A stretch of DNA of 45,723 bases from Mycobacterium sp. GA-2829 (GTDB taxonomy: Bacteria; Actinomycetota; Actinomycetes; Mycobacteriales; Mycobacteriaceae), in the NCBI RefSeq assembly GCF_001499965.1, contig NZ_LQIT01000042.1:1-45723 (forward strand), written 5' to 3'. Position numbers and translations under genes: made by a program. The notes below the pieces were generated by a model. The model was not told where the DNA came from, searched no databases, and saw only the letters and a list, made by a program, of their open reading frames with translations. Each line of letters opens with the position of its first letter. Positions within the stretch are counted from its first letter, which is position 1. This document shows positions 25,162-31,882 of the stretch, piece after piece.

Positions 25162-26370
25162 TTAGCCGGATCGGCCGCGCCACCCGGCTCGCGCCGCGAA
25201 CGCGTCGAGCACGCTGAGGACTTCTGGTGCGCGCCAGGCTCTGTTGCGAGCGCGGTCGGTGAACTCGACGATTATTCCGGCGGCGGTCAACGGGTCGACA
25301 TATCGGCGAGCGTTCCCGGTCGTTATGCCAAGTTCACGCTGAAGAAGTTGCGCGTTGAAGACCGGATGCTGGATGAGCAGGTCGGCGACCCGATGAACAG
25401 CTGAATCGCGCCGGGCGGTGATCCTGGTATTCCATTCTTCGCGAATCGATCTGAGGTCGGTGACCAGTCGGCGCCCGTTCGCGACCGCGAGCAGCGACGC
25501 TTCCGAGAGGCGCTCGACCATGGGTGCGGGATCACCGTCGCGATAGGAGCCGAGGGCGCCGAAGTAGGCGTCGGTGTCGGTGAGGAGCCCGGCCGAGACC
25601 GGGACGGTGATCTGGCGAGTAAGTCGCTTGTGGCGCAGCATCGCTTGGATGAGTGCGCGGCCGGTCCGGCCGTTGCCGTCGGTGAAGGGATGGATGGTCT
25701 CGAATTGTGCGTGGGCGATGGCGATCTGGGGGAGGCTGGGCACATCGGCGCGACGGGTGAAGGCCAGCAGATCCTCGATCGCGCCGGGCACGCGGGTGTG
25801 ATGAGGTGCGATGTAGTCCGCGCCGCGGGGGCCGAAGTTCCCACCGCCAATCCAAACTTGCCCGGTGCGCCAGCGTCCAGTTGAGTCGTGATCGCTGTTG
25901 CGCATCAGGGCCGCGTGCATAGCCAGGATCGCTTTGTCGTCGAGTCGGTCGGCCAGGGCGACCGCAGCCTTCATGGCTTCGGTGTTGCTCACGATCAGGG
26001 CGGCATTGCACCGGCTGGTGTCGCCGAGGGCTTCGGCTTCAGCGATCGCGCGGGCGGAGGCGGTCAGGTTCTCGATGTTCGAACTCGCCGCGGACTCCGA
26101 TTGCAGCAAGACGGCGCCGAAGGGCGCGATCTCGTCGCCGAGCTCAGCGTCGAAACGTGCGATCTCATTGCTCGCTTCTTCAGCATCGGCCAGGACCGCC
26201 GCAGGAAGCGCCACCGCGAGTTCGGCGATGGAAGCCGGGATCGCCGCCTCGTACTTTCCGGCTTGTCGCTGCGCCGCCCGCAGGTCCGCGAGTCCGTAAC
26301 CGGCTTCGACGGGCGCGTCCCGCGTCAGCGTCTCGTACGTGAGCGCGGTGCCCTCGTCAGCTGATGCCAC
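25162..26370 (-). CDS. Fic-domain AMP-transferase-like protein (class II) with C-terminal winged helix
   Basis: A 402-residue protein. The catalytic motif HPFTDGNGRTGR (227-238) is complete. An N-terminal inhibitory motif SSNIEN (96-101, S/T-x3-E-N) marks a self-inhibited class II Fic protein. Fic_N-like helices precede it and the C-terminus (about 335-385: LLQRELGITTGNARRYVDPL, TAAGIIVEF) is a winged helix. Such enzymes transfer AMP to protein Thr/Tyr; the target is unknown. There is no separate antitoxin, consistent with the built-in inhibitory helix. Start is GTG 26370 without a clear ribosome site. Only gene inside the tRNA-bounded insertion, and a palindrome sits 12 bp upstream. Confidence 0.92.
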   Translation of the reverse strand: MASADEGTALTYETLTRDAPVEAGYGLADLRAAQRQAGKYEAAIPASIAELAVALPAAVLADAEEASNEIARFDAELGDEIAPFGAVLLQSESAASSNIENLTASARAIAEAEALGDTSRCNAALIVSNTEAMKAAVALADRLDDKAILAMHAALMRNSDHDSTGRWRTGQVWIGGGNFGPRGADYIAPHHTRVPGAIEDLLAFTRRADVPSLPQIAIAHAQFETIHPFTDGNGRTGRALIQAMLRHKRLTRQITVPVSAGLLTDTDAYFGALGSYRDGDPAPMVERLSEASLLAVANGRRLVTDLRSIREEWNTRITARRDSAVHRVADLLIQHPVFNAQLLQRELGITTGNARRYVDPLTAAGIIVEFTDRARNRAWRAPEVLSVLDAFAARAGWRGRSG

Positions 26371-26382
26371 ACAACAGAGATG

Positions 26383-26408
26383 GCATCACTTCATGCCTTA
26401 AGTGATGC
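26383..26408 (-). promoter_or_regulatory. Perfect 9-bp inverted repeat at the fic promoter
   Basis: GCATCACTT (26383-26391) and AAGTGATGC (26400-26408) are exact complements with an 8-nt spacer, 12 bp upstream of the fic start. Position and symmetry suit an operator. The winged helix of Fic itself is a candidate binder; no other regulator is in the insertion. Confidence 0.6.
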
Positions 26409-26609
26409 TATCGAGCGCCCGCGATCATCATGTTTCAGCTGGCTGTTCGCGGACCTCTTCGCCTCCACTGGGAGTGCCGTCTCGTCCCTATAGGCGGTTC
26501 GTTGACCACAAGTGTGACGACAACGCCGACGACAGTAGCGTGCCCAACTACGTTTACAACACGTCGTCACCGCCGGTAAAAAGCCTGTTCACGGCCACTG
26601 CCCGGTCCC

Positions 26610-26650
26610 GGCAGTGTGGGGGTCAGGGTTCGAATCCCCTTACCTCCACT
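26610..26650 (+). repeat. Right direct repeat, truncated tRNA-Ala copy (attR-like)
   Basis: Matches the tRNA-Ala 3' half at 25028-25069 except for one G missing from the T-arm GGGG run and C for G in the acceptor strand (TACCTCC versus TAGCTCC). Both copies are followed by CTTGG. It has no 5' half, so it is not a functional tRNA. Confidence 0.75.
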
Positions 26651-26670
26651 TCTTGGTTTTGCGGACCAGT

Positions 26671-27033
26671 TCACCGTCGGCGACCACCACCGCCACCACG
26701 ACCGCGGGGCGGTCTTGGCGCCGGACCGGGACGCCCGATGTCTGGTCGATCCGGGGGCCTGATGTCGGGAGGTCGCGGAACCGGGATGTCGACATCGAGG
26801 TCGACGTCGACGACGTCCGGGACGTAGACGGGCAGCCACGGGTCGACGTACACCGTGGGGGCCGGCGGCGGCGGGTATACGCACCGGATGGTCACGACGT
26901 TCCAATACATCCCCGGGGGGCACGGCGGTGGGGGCGGCTGCGCGCGGCCGACGGGCGCTGGCACGAGTTCGATCAGCGGCAGGACTGTCAGGATCACGGC
27001 GGACACGGCGATGCGCTGTATCAAAGGCTTCAT
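26671..27033 (-). CDS. Small secreted proline-rich protein (120 aa)
   Basis: A 120-residue protein with a signal peptide ending near PVGRAQ, then PPPPPCPPGMYWNVVTIRC, a Val/Asp-rich middle (VPDVVDVDLDVDIPVP) and a Pro/Gly/Arg-rich basic tail ending GGGGGRRR. The CPPGMYWN...RC segment would form one disulphide. The stop lies 20 bp beyond the right tRNA-like repeat, so the tail could have been altered by the insertion; I cannot tell. Divergent from the second hemophore gene. Function unknown. Confidence 0.65.
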   Translation of the reverse strand: MKPLIQRIAVSAVILTVLPLIELVPAPVGRAQPPPPPCPPGMYWNVVTIRCVYPPPPAPTVYVDPWLPVYVPDVVDVDLDVDIPVPRPPDIRPPDRPDIGRPGPAPRPPRGRGGGGGRRR

Positions 27034-27363
27034 CGGACGTCTTCTCTCAGTCGCCTCTGGGGGAGAATTCTAGGTGCGTCGGCAGCCCGATATGTCCGAA
27101 TCCGATGGTGTCGCGTGGGAACGTGACCTTTCAAACACACTCTGCGAGCGTGAAATTCGGTACACGTCGCGGTCGGCAGTCTTATCGTTTCTCGATAGGT
27201 GCGGGATTCTCACACCTCCATATCGCGGAAGCAGCCGTGCGATGACGTCAGTGCTACAGCAGGCCGGGATCAGCCCGAACGCCGGTGAGCCAGAGTTCTC
27301 GACGCCGACACGATTTACCCCACGGCGGGCCAACAGTCGACGATCCAGTGGAGGAGAAGAGCA
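27034..27363. other. Divergent intergenic region before second hemophore gene
   Basis: 330 bp separate two divergent secreted-protein genes. It is less GC-rich than its surroundings and includes a short stem TATCG-TTTCT-CGATA (27183-27197). An open frame on the plus strand (27074-27367) has neither a ribosome site nor coding bias I trust, so I treat this as promoter region. Confidence 0.45.
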
Positions 27364-27723
27364 ATGACGTTGCTGCGACAAGGTTTTCATCAACGAGCGG
27401 TGATCGCGGCCGTCGGTGCCGCCGCGTGGACCGGTGCGGCGCTTCTCGGCGGCACCGCGATTGCCAGCGGCCAGCCACCACCCGCACCGCCGAACTGCAC
27501 GCCCGCGGATTGGGCCGGCGTACGGGCGGGTGTCGCTGCTGCGGTCTCGGCCTATCTGTTCACCCACCCACCTGTGAACGATTACTTCGCAACCCTCAAA
27601 GGGCAGCCCAGGGAGGAGATGCGGCCGCAGATCCAGCAATATCTCGACGCCAATCCGCAGGTGCGCGCCGAACTCGAGGCCATCAGGAGGCCGGCCGTGG
27701 ACTTCCTCGCCCGTTGCGAGTAG
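27364..27723 (+). CDS. Hemophore-related secreted haem-binding protein, second copy
   Basis: A 119-residue paralogue of the protein at 13601. Signal peptide ends near AIASGQ (about 37), then a Pro-rich start and a helical domain between Cys45 and Cys118. YLFTHPPVN keeps Tyr64 and His68 with four-residue spacing. PQIQQYLDANPQVRAELEAI aligns with the equivalent stretch of the other copy. ATG 27364 is preceded by GGAGGAG. Followed 10 bp later by a channel-like membrane protein gene. Confidence 0.82.
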   Translation: MTLLRQGFHQRAVIAAVGAAAWTGAALLGGTAIASGQPPPAPPNCTPADWAGVRAGVAAAVSAYLFTHPPVNDYFATLKGQPREEMRPQIQQYLDANPQVRAELEAIRRPAVDFLARCE

Positions 27724-27733
27724 CGCTCCGAGA

Positions 27734-28216
27734 ATGGATCTGGCGAGCTGGATCCTCGGTCTGTCACTCATCGTGCTGACCATCGCCATCCACACGACGG
27801 GAGTGGTGGTGATGGCGTTTCGCATGGAACCGAGGATTCGTAGGCGCGTGGGGAAGTACGCGCTCGATCCGCAGCGCGCGATCCCCATGGTGAGTGCGAG
27901 CATCGGATTGGTGGCGCTGAAACTGGCGATTCTGCACGGGTTGGAAGGGGTGCTCTGGGCGTCGGCGTACCGTTGGCTCGGCGCCTTCGACTCGTTCACG
28001 AACGCGTCGGTGTATTCGCTCAGCACGATGGTGTCACTCGACGTTCCCGGTCTGGTCCTGCCTGAACGGCTGCGCTTGACAAGCGCTTTGGAGGCGGTCA
28101 ACGGTGTGCTGCTCTTCGGTATCAGCACAGCCTTCATGTTCGCCGTGATGCAGGCGTACTTCTCCACACTGTTCCGTCGAGGCCCTCACGATACTCAGGC
28201 CGAGGAGGATCGGTAA
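27734..28216 (+). CDS. Two-TM potassium-channel-like membrane protein lacking the selectivity filter
   Basis: A 160-residue protein with helices at about 5-28, 55-80 and 115-143. Its plan (LSLIVLTIAIHTTG, HGLEGVLWASAYRWLGAF, ALEAVNGVLLFGISTAFMFA) resembles small bacterial ion-channel family proteins. In those the pore loop reads like TLGYGD. Here the equivalent region (96-110) is LSTMVSLDVPGLVLP, with no GYG. It may be an inactive or non-potassium-selective relative. Located 10 bp after the hemophore gene, so possibly co-transcribed. Confidence 0.65.
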   Translation: MDLASWILGLSLIVLTIAIHTTGVVVMAFRMEPRIRRRVGKYALDPQRAIPMVSASIGLVALKLAILHGLEGVLWASAYRWLGAFDSFTNASVYSLSTMVSLDVPGLVLPERLRLTSALEAVNGVLLFGISTAFMFAVMQAYFSTLFRRGPHDTQAEEDR

Positions 28217-28381
28217 GCGCGAATTAGTGGCCTAAGCAAGAGGGTTGGCGATCCTCCAGGCGAAAGATGTACGACGGGTGCGGGTGAGTCTCACACTGAG
28301 GTGGTCGACGTCGAGCGAAAGCAGATCGCCTTCGTCGATCGACGATCGACGCACATCAAGCGAGCGTTGATTGGGGTAATC

Positions 28382-28993
28382 ATGGTTAGCGCGAACGAAC
28401 GTGCCCACGCACCGTCGGCCACGGGATCGTTTTTCAAGGACCGCTTGCGCGAAGAAGTCGCTGCGACGACACGGCACTGGTGGCTCATGCTCGTCGTGGG
28501 CGCACTCTGGATCGTCGCGGCGATAGTGATACTGCGATTCGACTACACCACTGTGGCCGCCATCGCCGCGCTCTTCGCCGGCGTCTGCTTCGTCTCGGCG
28601 GTCAACGAGGCGATGGTGGGTGCGGTGTCCCCGCCGGGCTGGCGAATCATGCACTGGCTGCTGGCGGCGGCGTTCGTCGTCGTCGGCGTGTTCGCCTTCG
28701 TGCGCCCGGATCCGACCTTCGTCGGACTGGCAGCGGTGATGAGCTTCTACTTCATCTTCCGCGGCGGCTTCGACATCGCCTCGGCGATCGCGGGCAGCGG
28801 ATCACCGGGTTGGTGGGTCCTGCTGCTCGCGGGCTTCGCGCAGATCGCGCTCGGCTTCTGGGCCGCGGGGTCCTGGAAGGTTTCCGTCGTCCTGCTCGTC
28901 TCGTGGGTCGCGGCCGCCGCACTGCTGCATGGAATCGGCCAGATCTCGACCGCGTTCATGCTCCGCCGCGTGGGCAAGGAGATGGCCGCTTGA
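28382..28993 (+). CDS. HdeD-family (DUF308) membrane protein
   Basis: A 203-residue protein with six hydrophobic helices after a short cytoplasmic start (about 30 residues). Repeating DUF308 units are visible: WWLMLVVGALWIVAAIVIL, WLLAAAFVVVGVFAFV and WWVLLLAGFAQIALGFWA. HdeD proteins are linked to acid resistance in enterics; the role in mycobacteria is unknown. ATG 28382 is preferred to the open frame from 28301 because the extra stretch is charged and unlike the family. Confidence 0.85.
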   Translation: MVSANERAHAPSATGSFFKDRLREEVAATTRHWWLMLVVGALWIVAAIVILRFDYTTVAAIAALFAGVCFVSAVNEAMVGAVSPPGWRIMHWLLAAAFVVVGVFAFVRPDPTFVGLAAVMSFYFIFRGGFDIASAIAGSGSPGWWVLLLAGFAQIALGFWAAGSWKVSVVLLVSWVAAAALLHGIGQISTAFMLRRVGKEMAA

Positions 28994-28994
28994 C

Positions 28995-29426
28995 TCAACC
29001 CCGGCCGTCGGGCTGGTCGTTGTTCTTCTGCGCACCCCACCCGTGCACCCGGTCGATCTCGATCAGCGCGCTGACGCGGGCCCGCTTGCGGTCGGGGTAC
29101 TCCTTGCCCTGATAGTGCTGCGACAGCGCGTCGATGTCCGCCAGCCCCTCGTCGTCGTACATCTCGGTGACGTGGCCGATGAGCGTGAGATGGGTGTACC
29201 AGTCGGTGTCGTCGATGACCGTCAGCGACACCCGCGGCTCATTGCGCATGTGCTCCAAGCGTTTTCGCGCGACATCCATGTTGACCAGCACGCGGCCGTC
29301 GTCACGCAGCAGGTACCACGTCGCGGCCGATACCGGTTGGCCGTCGCGGCGCACGGTGCTGATGACGGCGGGGTTCGGCTTCGACAACATCTTCTTGGCG
29401 TCGTCGGTCAACTGTGTCGATGTCAT
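28995..29426 (-). CDS. PPOX-class F420/FMN-dependent oxidoreductase
   Basis: A 143-residue split-barrel protein. PAVISTVRRDGQPVSAATWY, VLVNMDVARKRLEHMRNEPR and VSLTVIDDTDWYTHLTLIGH are typical of the pyridoxamine-phosphate-oxidase-like F420-dependent reductases abundant in mycobacteria. Substrate unknown. ATG 29426 lies 11 codons inside the open frame and gives MTSTQLTDDAK, the usual beginning. Convergent with hdeD. Confidence 0.88.
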   Translation of the reverse strand: MTSTQLTDDAKKMLSKPNPAVISTVRRDGQPVSAATWYLLRDDGRVLVNMDVARKRLEHMRNEPRVSLTVIDDTDWYTHLTLIGHVTEMYDDEGLADIDALSQHYQGKEYPDRKRARVSALIEIDRVHGWGAQKNNDQPDGRG

Positions 29427-29479
29427 ATCCCGGGGGTTGCCCGAACTACGAGCGCTCAAGCGGGCGGATACTCAGACCC

Positions 29480-29695
29480 ATGACAGCGAAATGGGACGTC
29501 GTGATCGTGGCCCCCTTCGAGGAGGGCATCGAGCACCCCTCGGACGAAGATTTGCAGTCCACCACGATCGACGCCGCCGATGAGGTCGCTGCGCGGCAGA
29601 CCTATGCCGACGAGTTGAAGGCCGCCGCAGGCCGCCGGCACACCGCCGTGCAGCTGCGCCGCGACGGGCGCATCGTCGAGCAGTGGCCCGCCTGA
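29480..29695 (+). CDS. Small hypothetical protein (71 aa)
   Basis: A 71-residue acidic protein, MTAKWDVVIVAPFEEGIEHP then SDEDLQSTTIDAADEVAARQ, ending GRIVEQWPA. Probably a small alpha/beta cytoplasmic protein. It fills the space between two minus-strand genes and has normal coding composition. No family recognised. Confidence 0.65.
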   Translation: MTAKWDVVIVAPFEEGIEHPSDEDLQSTTIDAADEVAARQTYADELKAAAGRRHTAVQLRRDGRIVEQWPA

Positions 29696-29696
29696 G

Positions 29697-29903
29697 TCAC
29701 TTGGCGCGCCGCCGGGAGGCCACCCAGCGGTCGACGGTCTCGCGCGCCCATCCCTGATTGCGCCCGACCGTGACATCGGGTTCCGGGAAGTCCACGTAGC
29801 CCTTCACCGTCGCCAGACTGACGCCGAGATACTCGGCGATCTCGCCCCGCGACATGAAATGCAGCACCACGAATGGTGAGCCTACCCGACCGGATGGCAA
29901 CAT
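29697..29903 (-). CDS. Small excisionase/MerR-like HTH protein (68 aa)
   Basis: A 68-residue DNA-binding protein. FMSRGEIAEYLGVSLATVKG is a helix-turn-helix, followed by a wing and GWARETVDRWVASRRRAK, the arrangement of excisionase-type winged helices. ATG 29903 has no ribosome site and may be leaderless; an internal ATG at 29855 would leave only the HTH. It faces the AT-rich repeat region before the PE-PPE gene, which it could regulate. Confidence 0.75.
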   Translation of the reverse strand: MLPSGRVGSPFVVLHFMSRGEIAEYLGVSLATVKGYVDFPEPDVTVGRNQGWARETVDRWVASRRRAK

Positions 29904-29941
29904 ACTTAAAGACGAAACCAGCTCTACTTACTAGTGCAAAT

Positions 29942-30002
29942 AGTTCGTTTGAACTGTATTTTTGTCCGCAACGATAGGTTGCTAGAGACCCCCTTAAAGG
30001 GG
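29942..30002. promoter_or_regulatory. AT-rich leader with three consecutive inverted repeats
   Basis: The 112-bp gap between the HTH gene and the PE-PPE gene is the most AT-rich stretch I see. It holds AGTTC-N4-GAACT (29942-29955), GCAAC-N5-GTTGC (29968-29982) and CCCCTT-A-AAGGGG (29990-30002), the last 13 bp before the ATG at 30016. TTTTT at 29959-29963 follows the first. These could be operators for the divergent HTH protein or leader stems. Confidence 0.5.
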
Positions 30003-30015
30003 TTTAGTCGCCGCC

Positions 30016-31014
30016 ATGAAAGCCGTCCTTAAGGTGGCGACCGCCGCCACTTCCATCGCGATCACCACCGCCGCCCCCGCCGTGGGCGACACCGCTCTCT
30101 ATGTCGGTGGGACCGGCTGGCCGGGCACGCCGTCGCATTCGCAGATGACCTGGCTGCAGAACGACCTCTACGCCGGCCGCGACGACACGCTCGTCGGCGT
30201 CGGCTACCCGGCCTCGCCGGTGATGATGGACCAGTCGGTCGCGGTGGGCGCCAAGAATCTCGGCAACTTGGTCAAGACCACCAGTGGGCCGAAGACCGTC
30301 GTCGGCGTCTCCCAGGGCAGCCTGGTGCTGCACGCGGAGGAGAGGCGCATCATGGCCCTGCCCGAGGACCAGCGGCCGGCCAAGGGCGACCTGCGATTCG
30401 TCTACATCGCCGACCCGGCCCGGCCGAACAACGGCATCGCCAACCAGTTGCCCAAGGGTGTGCGGATCCCCGGGATCGGGCTCACCAGGCCGGCACCGCC
30501 GGTCGAAACCCCGTACGAGACGGTCTACGTCACCCGCGAGTACGACGGCATCGCCGACTTCCCCGACCGTCCCCTCAACCTGCTGGCCACCGCCAACGCG
30601 CTGATGGGCGGGGTGTATCTGCACGCGAACTACGGCGTCGACCTGAACGACATCCCGAAGAGCAACATCACGGAGGCGACGAACACCAAGGGCGGCGTGA
30701 CCAAGTCGTACATCATCCCCACAAAGGAACTGCCGCTGACCAAGCCGCTGCGCCAGCTGGGGGTCGACCGCCGCATCGTCGACGAGGTCGACAAACACCT
30801 GCGACCCGTGATCAACGCCGGGTACAAGCGCCACGACGTCAAGCGCAACACGTTGTCCGGCACCGAGGAGCAGCGCGAGTCCGAGGATCGGGACAACCGC
30901 ACGAACTCCGCCAAGGACGACGAGGACGCCGCGCCGACCACCACGCCGACGAACACCACGACGACCGACGCCGAGGACAACGACGCCGACAAGGACGCCG
31001 CGGCCGCGTCGTAG
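30016..31014 (+). CDS. Secreted PE-PPE-domain serine hydrolase (Chp/cutinase-like)
   Basis: A 332-residue exported alpha/beta hydrolase. Signal peptide about 1-22. The nucleophile elbow is GVSQG (Ser99). Probable partners are an Asp in EYDGIADFP (177 or 181) and His203 in YLHANYG. The domain is the PE-PPE hydrolase domain found without a PE or PPE region in acyltransferases such as Chp1/Chp2, which build trehalose lipids; that function is only suggested. The C-terminal 60 residues are acidic, Thr/Asp-rich and probably disordered. The next gene starts 9 bp later. Confidence 0.87.
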   Translation: MKAVLKVATAATSIAITTAAPAVGDTALYVGGTGWPGTPSHSQMTWLQNDLYAGRDDTLVGVGYPASPVMMDQSVAVGAKNLGNLVKTTSGPKTVVGVSQGSLVLHAEERRIMALPEDQRPAKGDLRFVYIADPARPNNGIANQLPKGVRIPGIGLTRPAPPVETPYETVYVTREYDGIADFPDRPLNLLATANALMGGVYLHANYGVDLNDIPKSNITEATNTKGGVTKSYIIPTKELPLTKPLRQLGVDRRIVDEVDKHLRPVINAGYKRHDVKRNTLSGTEEQRESEDRDNRTNSAKDDEDAAPTTTPTNTTTTDAEDNDADKDAAAAS

Positions 31015-31023
31015 GATTCGCGG

Positions 31024-31464
31024 GTGGCTCCCGACGAGCGGCGACTCGACGATCTGAAGCGTCTACGCAGAGTCCGCGACCGGATGGATCGCGACTACGC
31101 GCAACCCCTCGACGTCGAAGCCCTCGCCCGCGGAGTCGGCATGTCCGCCGGCCACCTCAGCCGCCAGTTCAAGGCCGCCTACGGCGAATCGCCCTACAGC
31201 TACCTGATGACGCGCCGCATCGAACGCGCGATGGCGCTCCTGCGCCGCGGCGACCTCAGCGTCACCGAAGTCTGCTTCGCCGTTGGCTGTTCGTCGCTCG
31301 GCACCTTCAGCACCCGGTTCGCCGAGCTCGTGGGCGTACCGCCCAGCACCTACAGCATGCAACTCGCCGACGCGAGCGCCGAACCGCCGTCGTGCGTGAC
31401 GAAAGTGGTGACCCGACCGGTCAGGAATCGAGAAGCGCCGGCGGTGGCGCCCCACTTACGGTGA
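31024..31464 (+). CDS. AraC-family regulator, DNA-binding domain only
   Basis: A 146-residue protein made almost only of the two AraC HTH motifs: VEALARGVGMSAGHLSRQFK and SVTEVCFAVGCSSLGTFSTR, ending at VGVPPSTY. There is no ligand-binding domain; the C-terminal 35 residues are disordered. GTG 31024. It is 4 bp from the VOC gene and likely controls its own operon, perhaps through the downstream VOC protein as sensor. Confidence 0.9.
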   Translation: MAPDERRLDDLKRLRRVRDRMDRDYAQPLDVEALARGVGMSAGHLSRQFKAAYGESPYSYLMTRRIERAMALLRRGDLSVTEVCFAVGCSSLGTFSTRFAELVGVPPSTYSMQLADASAEPPSCVTKVVTRPVRNREAPAVAPHLR

Positions 31465-31468
31465 GTCC

Positions 31469-31879
31469 ATGGACATCACCATCCTCAACACCTTTCTCCC
31501 GCACGAAGACCCCGAACAGTCGCTGGCGTTCTACCGCGACGTGCTCGGCTTCGAGGTCCGCCTCGACGTCGGCGGCGGCAAAATGCGCTGGATCACGGTC
31601 GGTCCGCCCGACCAGCCGGGCACCTCGATCGTCCTGCACCCGGCGGGCGCGGACCCCGGCACCACCGACGAGGAGCGGCGGGTCATCGCCGAGATGATGG
31701 CCAAGGGCACCTACGCGATCGTCGTGCTGGCCACCAAGGACCTCGACGCCACGTTCGAACGTCTGCAGGCACGCGGCGCCGACATCGTCGCCGAACCGAC
31801 CGTCCAGCCGTACGGTGTCCGTGACTGTGCCGTCCGCGATCCCGCGGGCACCATGATCCGTATCCAGGAGCTGCCCTGA
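31469..31879 (+). CDS. VOC-family (glyoxalase/bleomycin-resistance fold) protein
   Basis: A 136-residue two-module VOC protein starting MDITILNTFLPHEDPEQSLA. LAFYRDVLGFEVRLDVGGG and CAVRDPAGTMIRIQE are the family ends. Metal-ligand candidates are few: His at position 12 region and Glu in the last strand (IQEL). It may bind or modify a small toxic molecule. Between AraC and UvrA-like genes with 3-4 bp spacing. Confidence 0.88.
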   Translation: MDITILNTFLPHEDPEQSLAFYRDVLGFEVRLDVGGGKMRWITVGPPDQPGTSIVLHPAGADPGTTDEERRVIAEMMAKGTYAIVVLATKDLDATFERLQARGADIVAEPTVQPYGVRDCAVRDPAGTMIRIQELP

Positions 31880-31882
31880 CCC

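Larger units (their letters stand above)
25070..26650. mobile_element. Small tRNA-Ala insertion carrying fic (island remnant)
   Basis: About 1.6 kb lies between the tRNA 3' end and its imperfect copy. It holds only the fic gene and about 240 bp of unassigned DNA; no integrase, excisionase or transposase is visible. It is either the residue of a larger island or a non-autonomous element mobilised in trans. The degenerate right repeat suggests it is not recent. Confidence 0.6.
26371..26670. other. Intergenic region upstream of fic
   Basis: About 300 bp with the fic operator-like repeat at one end and the tRNA-like direct repeat at the other. The middle (about 26410-26605) is less GC-rich than the surroundings and has no convincing gene or hairpin. 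An open frame crossing it does not look coding. Confidence 0.5.

Noticed and set aside
26610..26650. Second tRNA-Ala gene
   Set aside because: Only the 3' half is present; no D-arm or 5' acceptor strand upstream.
26402..26827. Plus-strand frame crossing the right tRNA-like repeat
   Set aside because: It reads through the tRNA remnant and antisense to the proline-rich gene; no coding signature.
27074..27367. 97-aa frame in the divergent hemophore promoter region
   Set aside because: No ribosome site, unusual composition and it overlaps the next start; probably chance.
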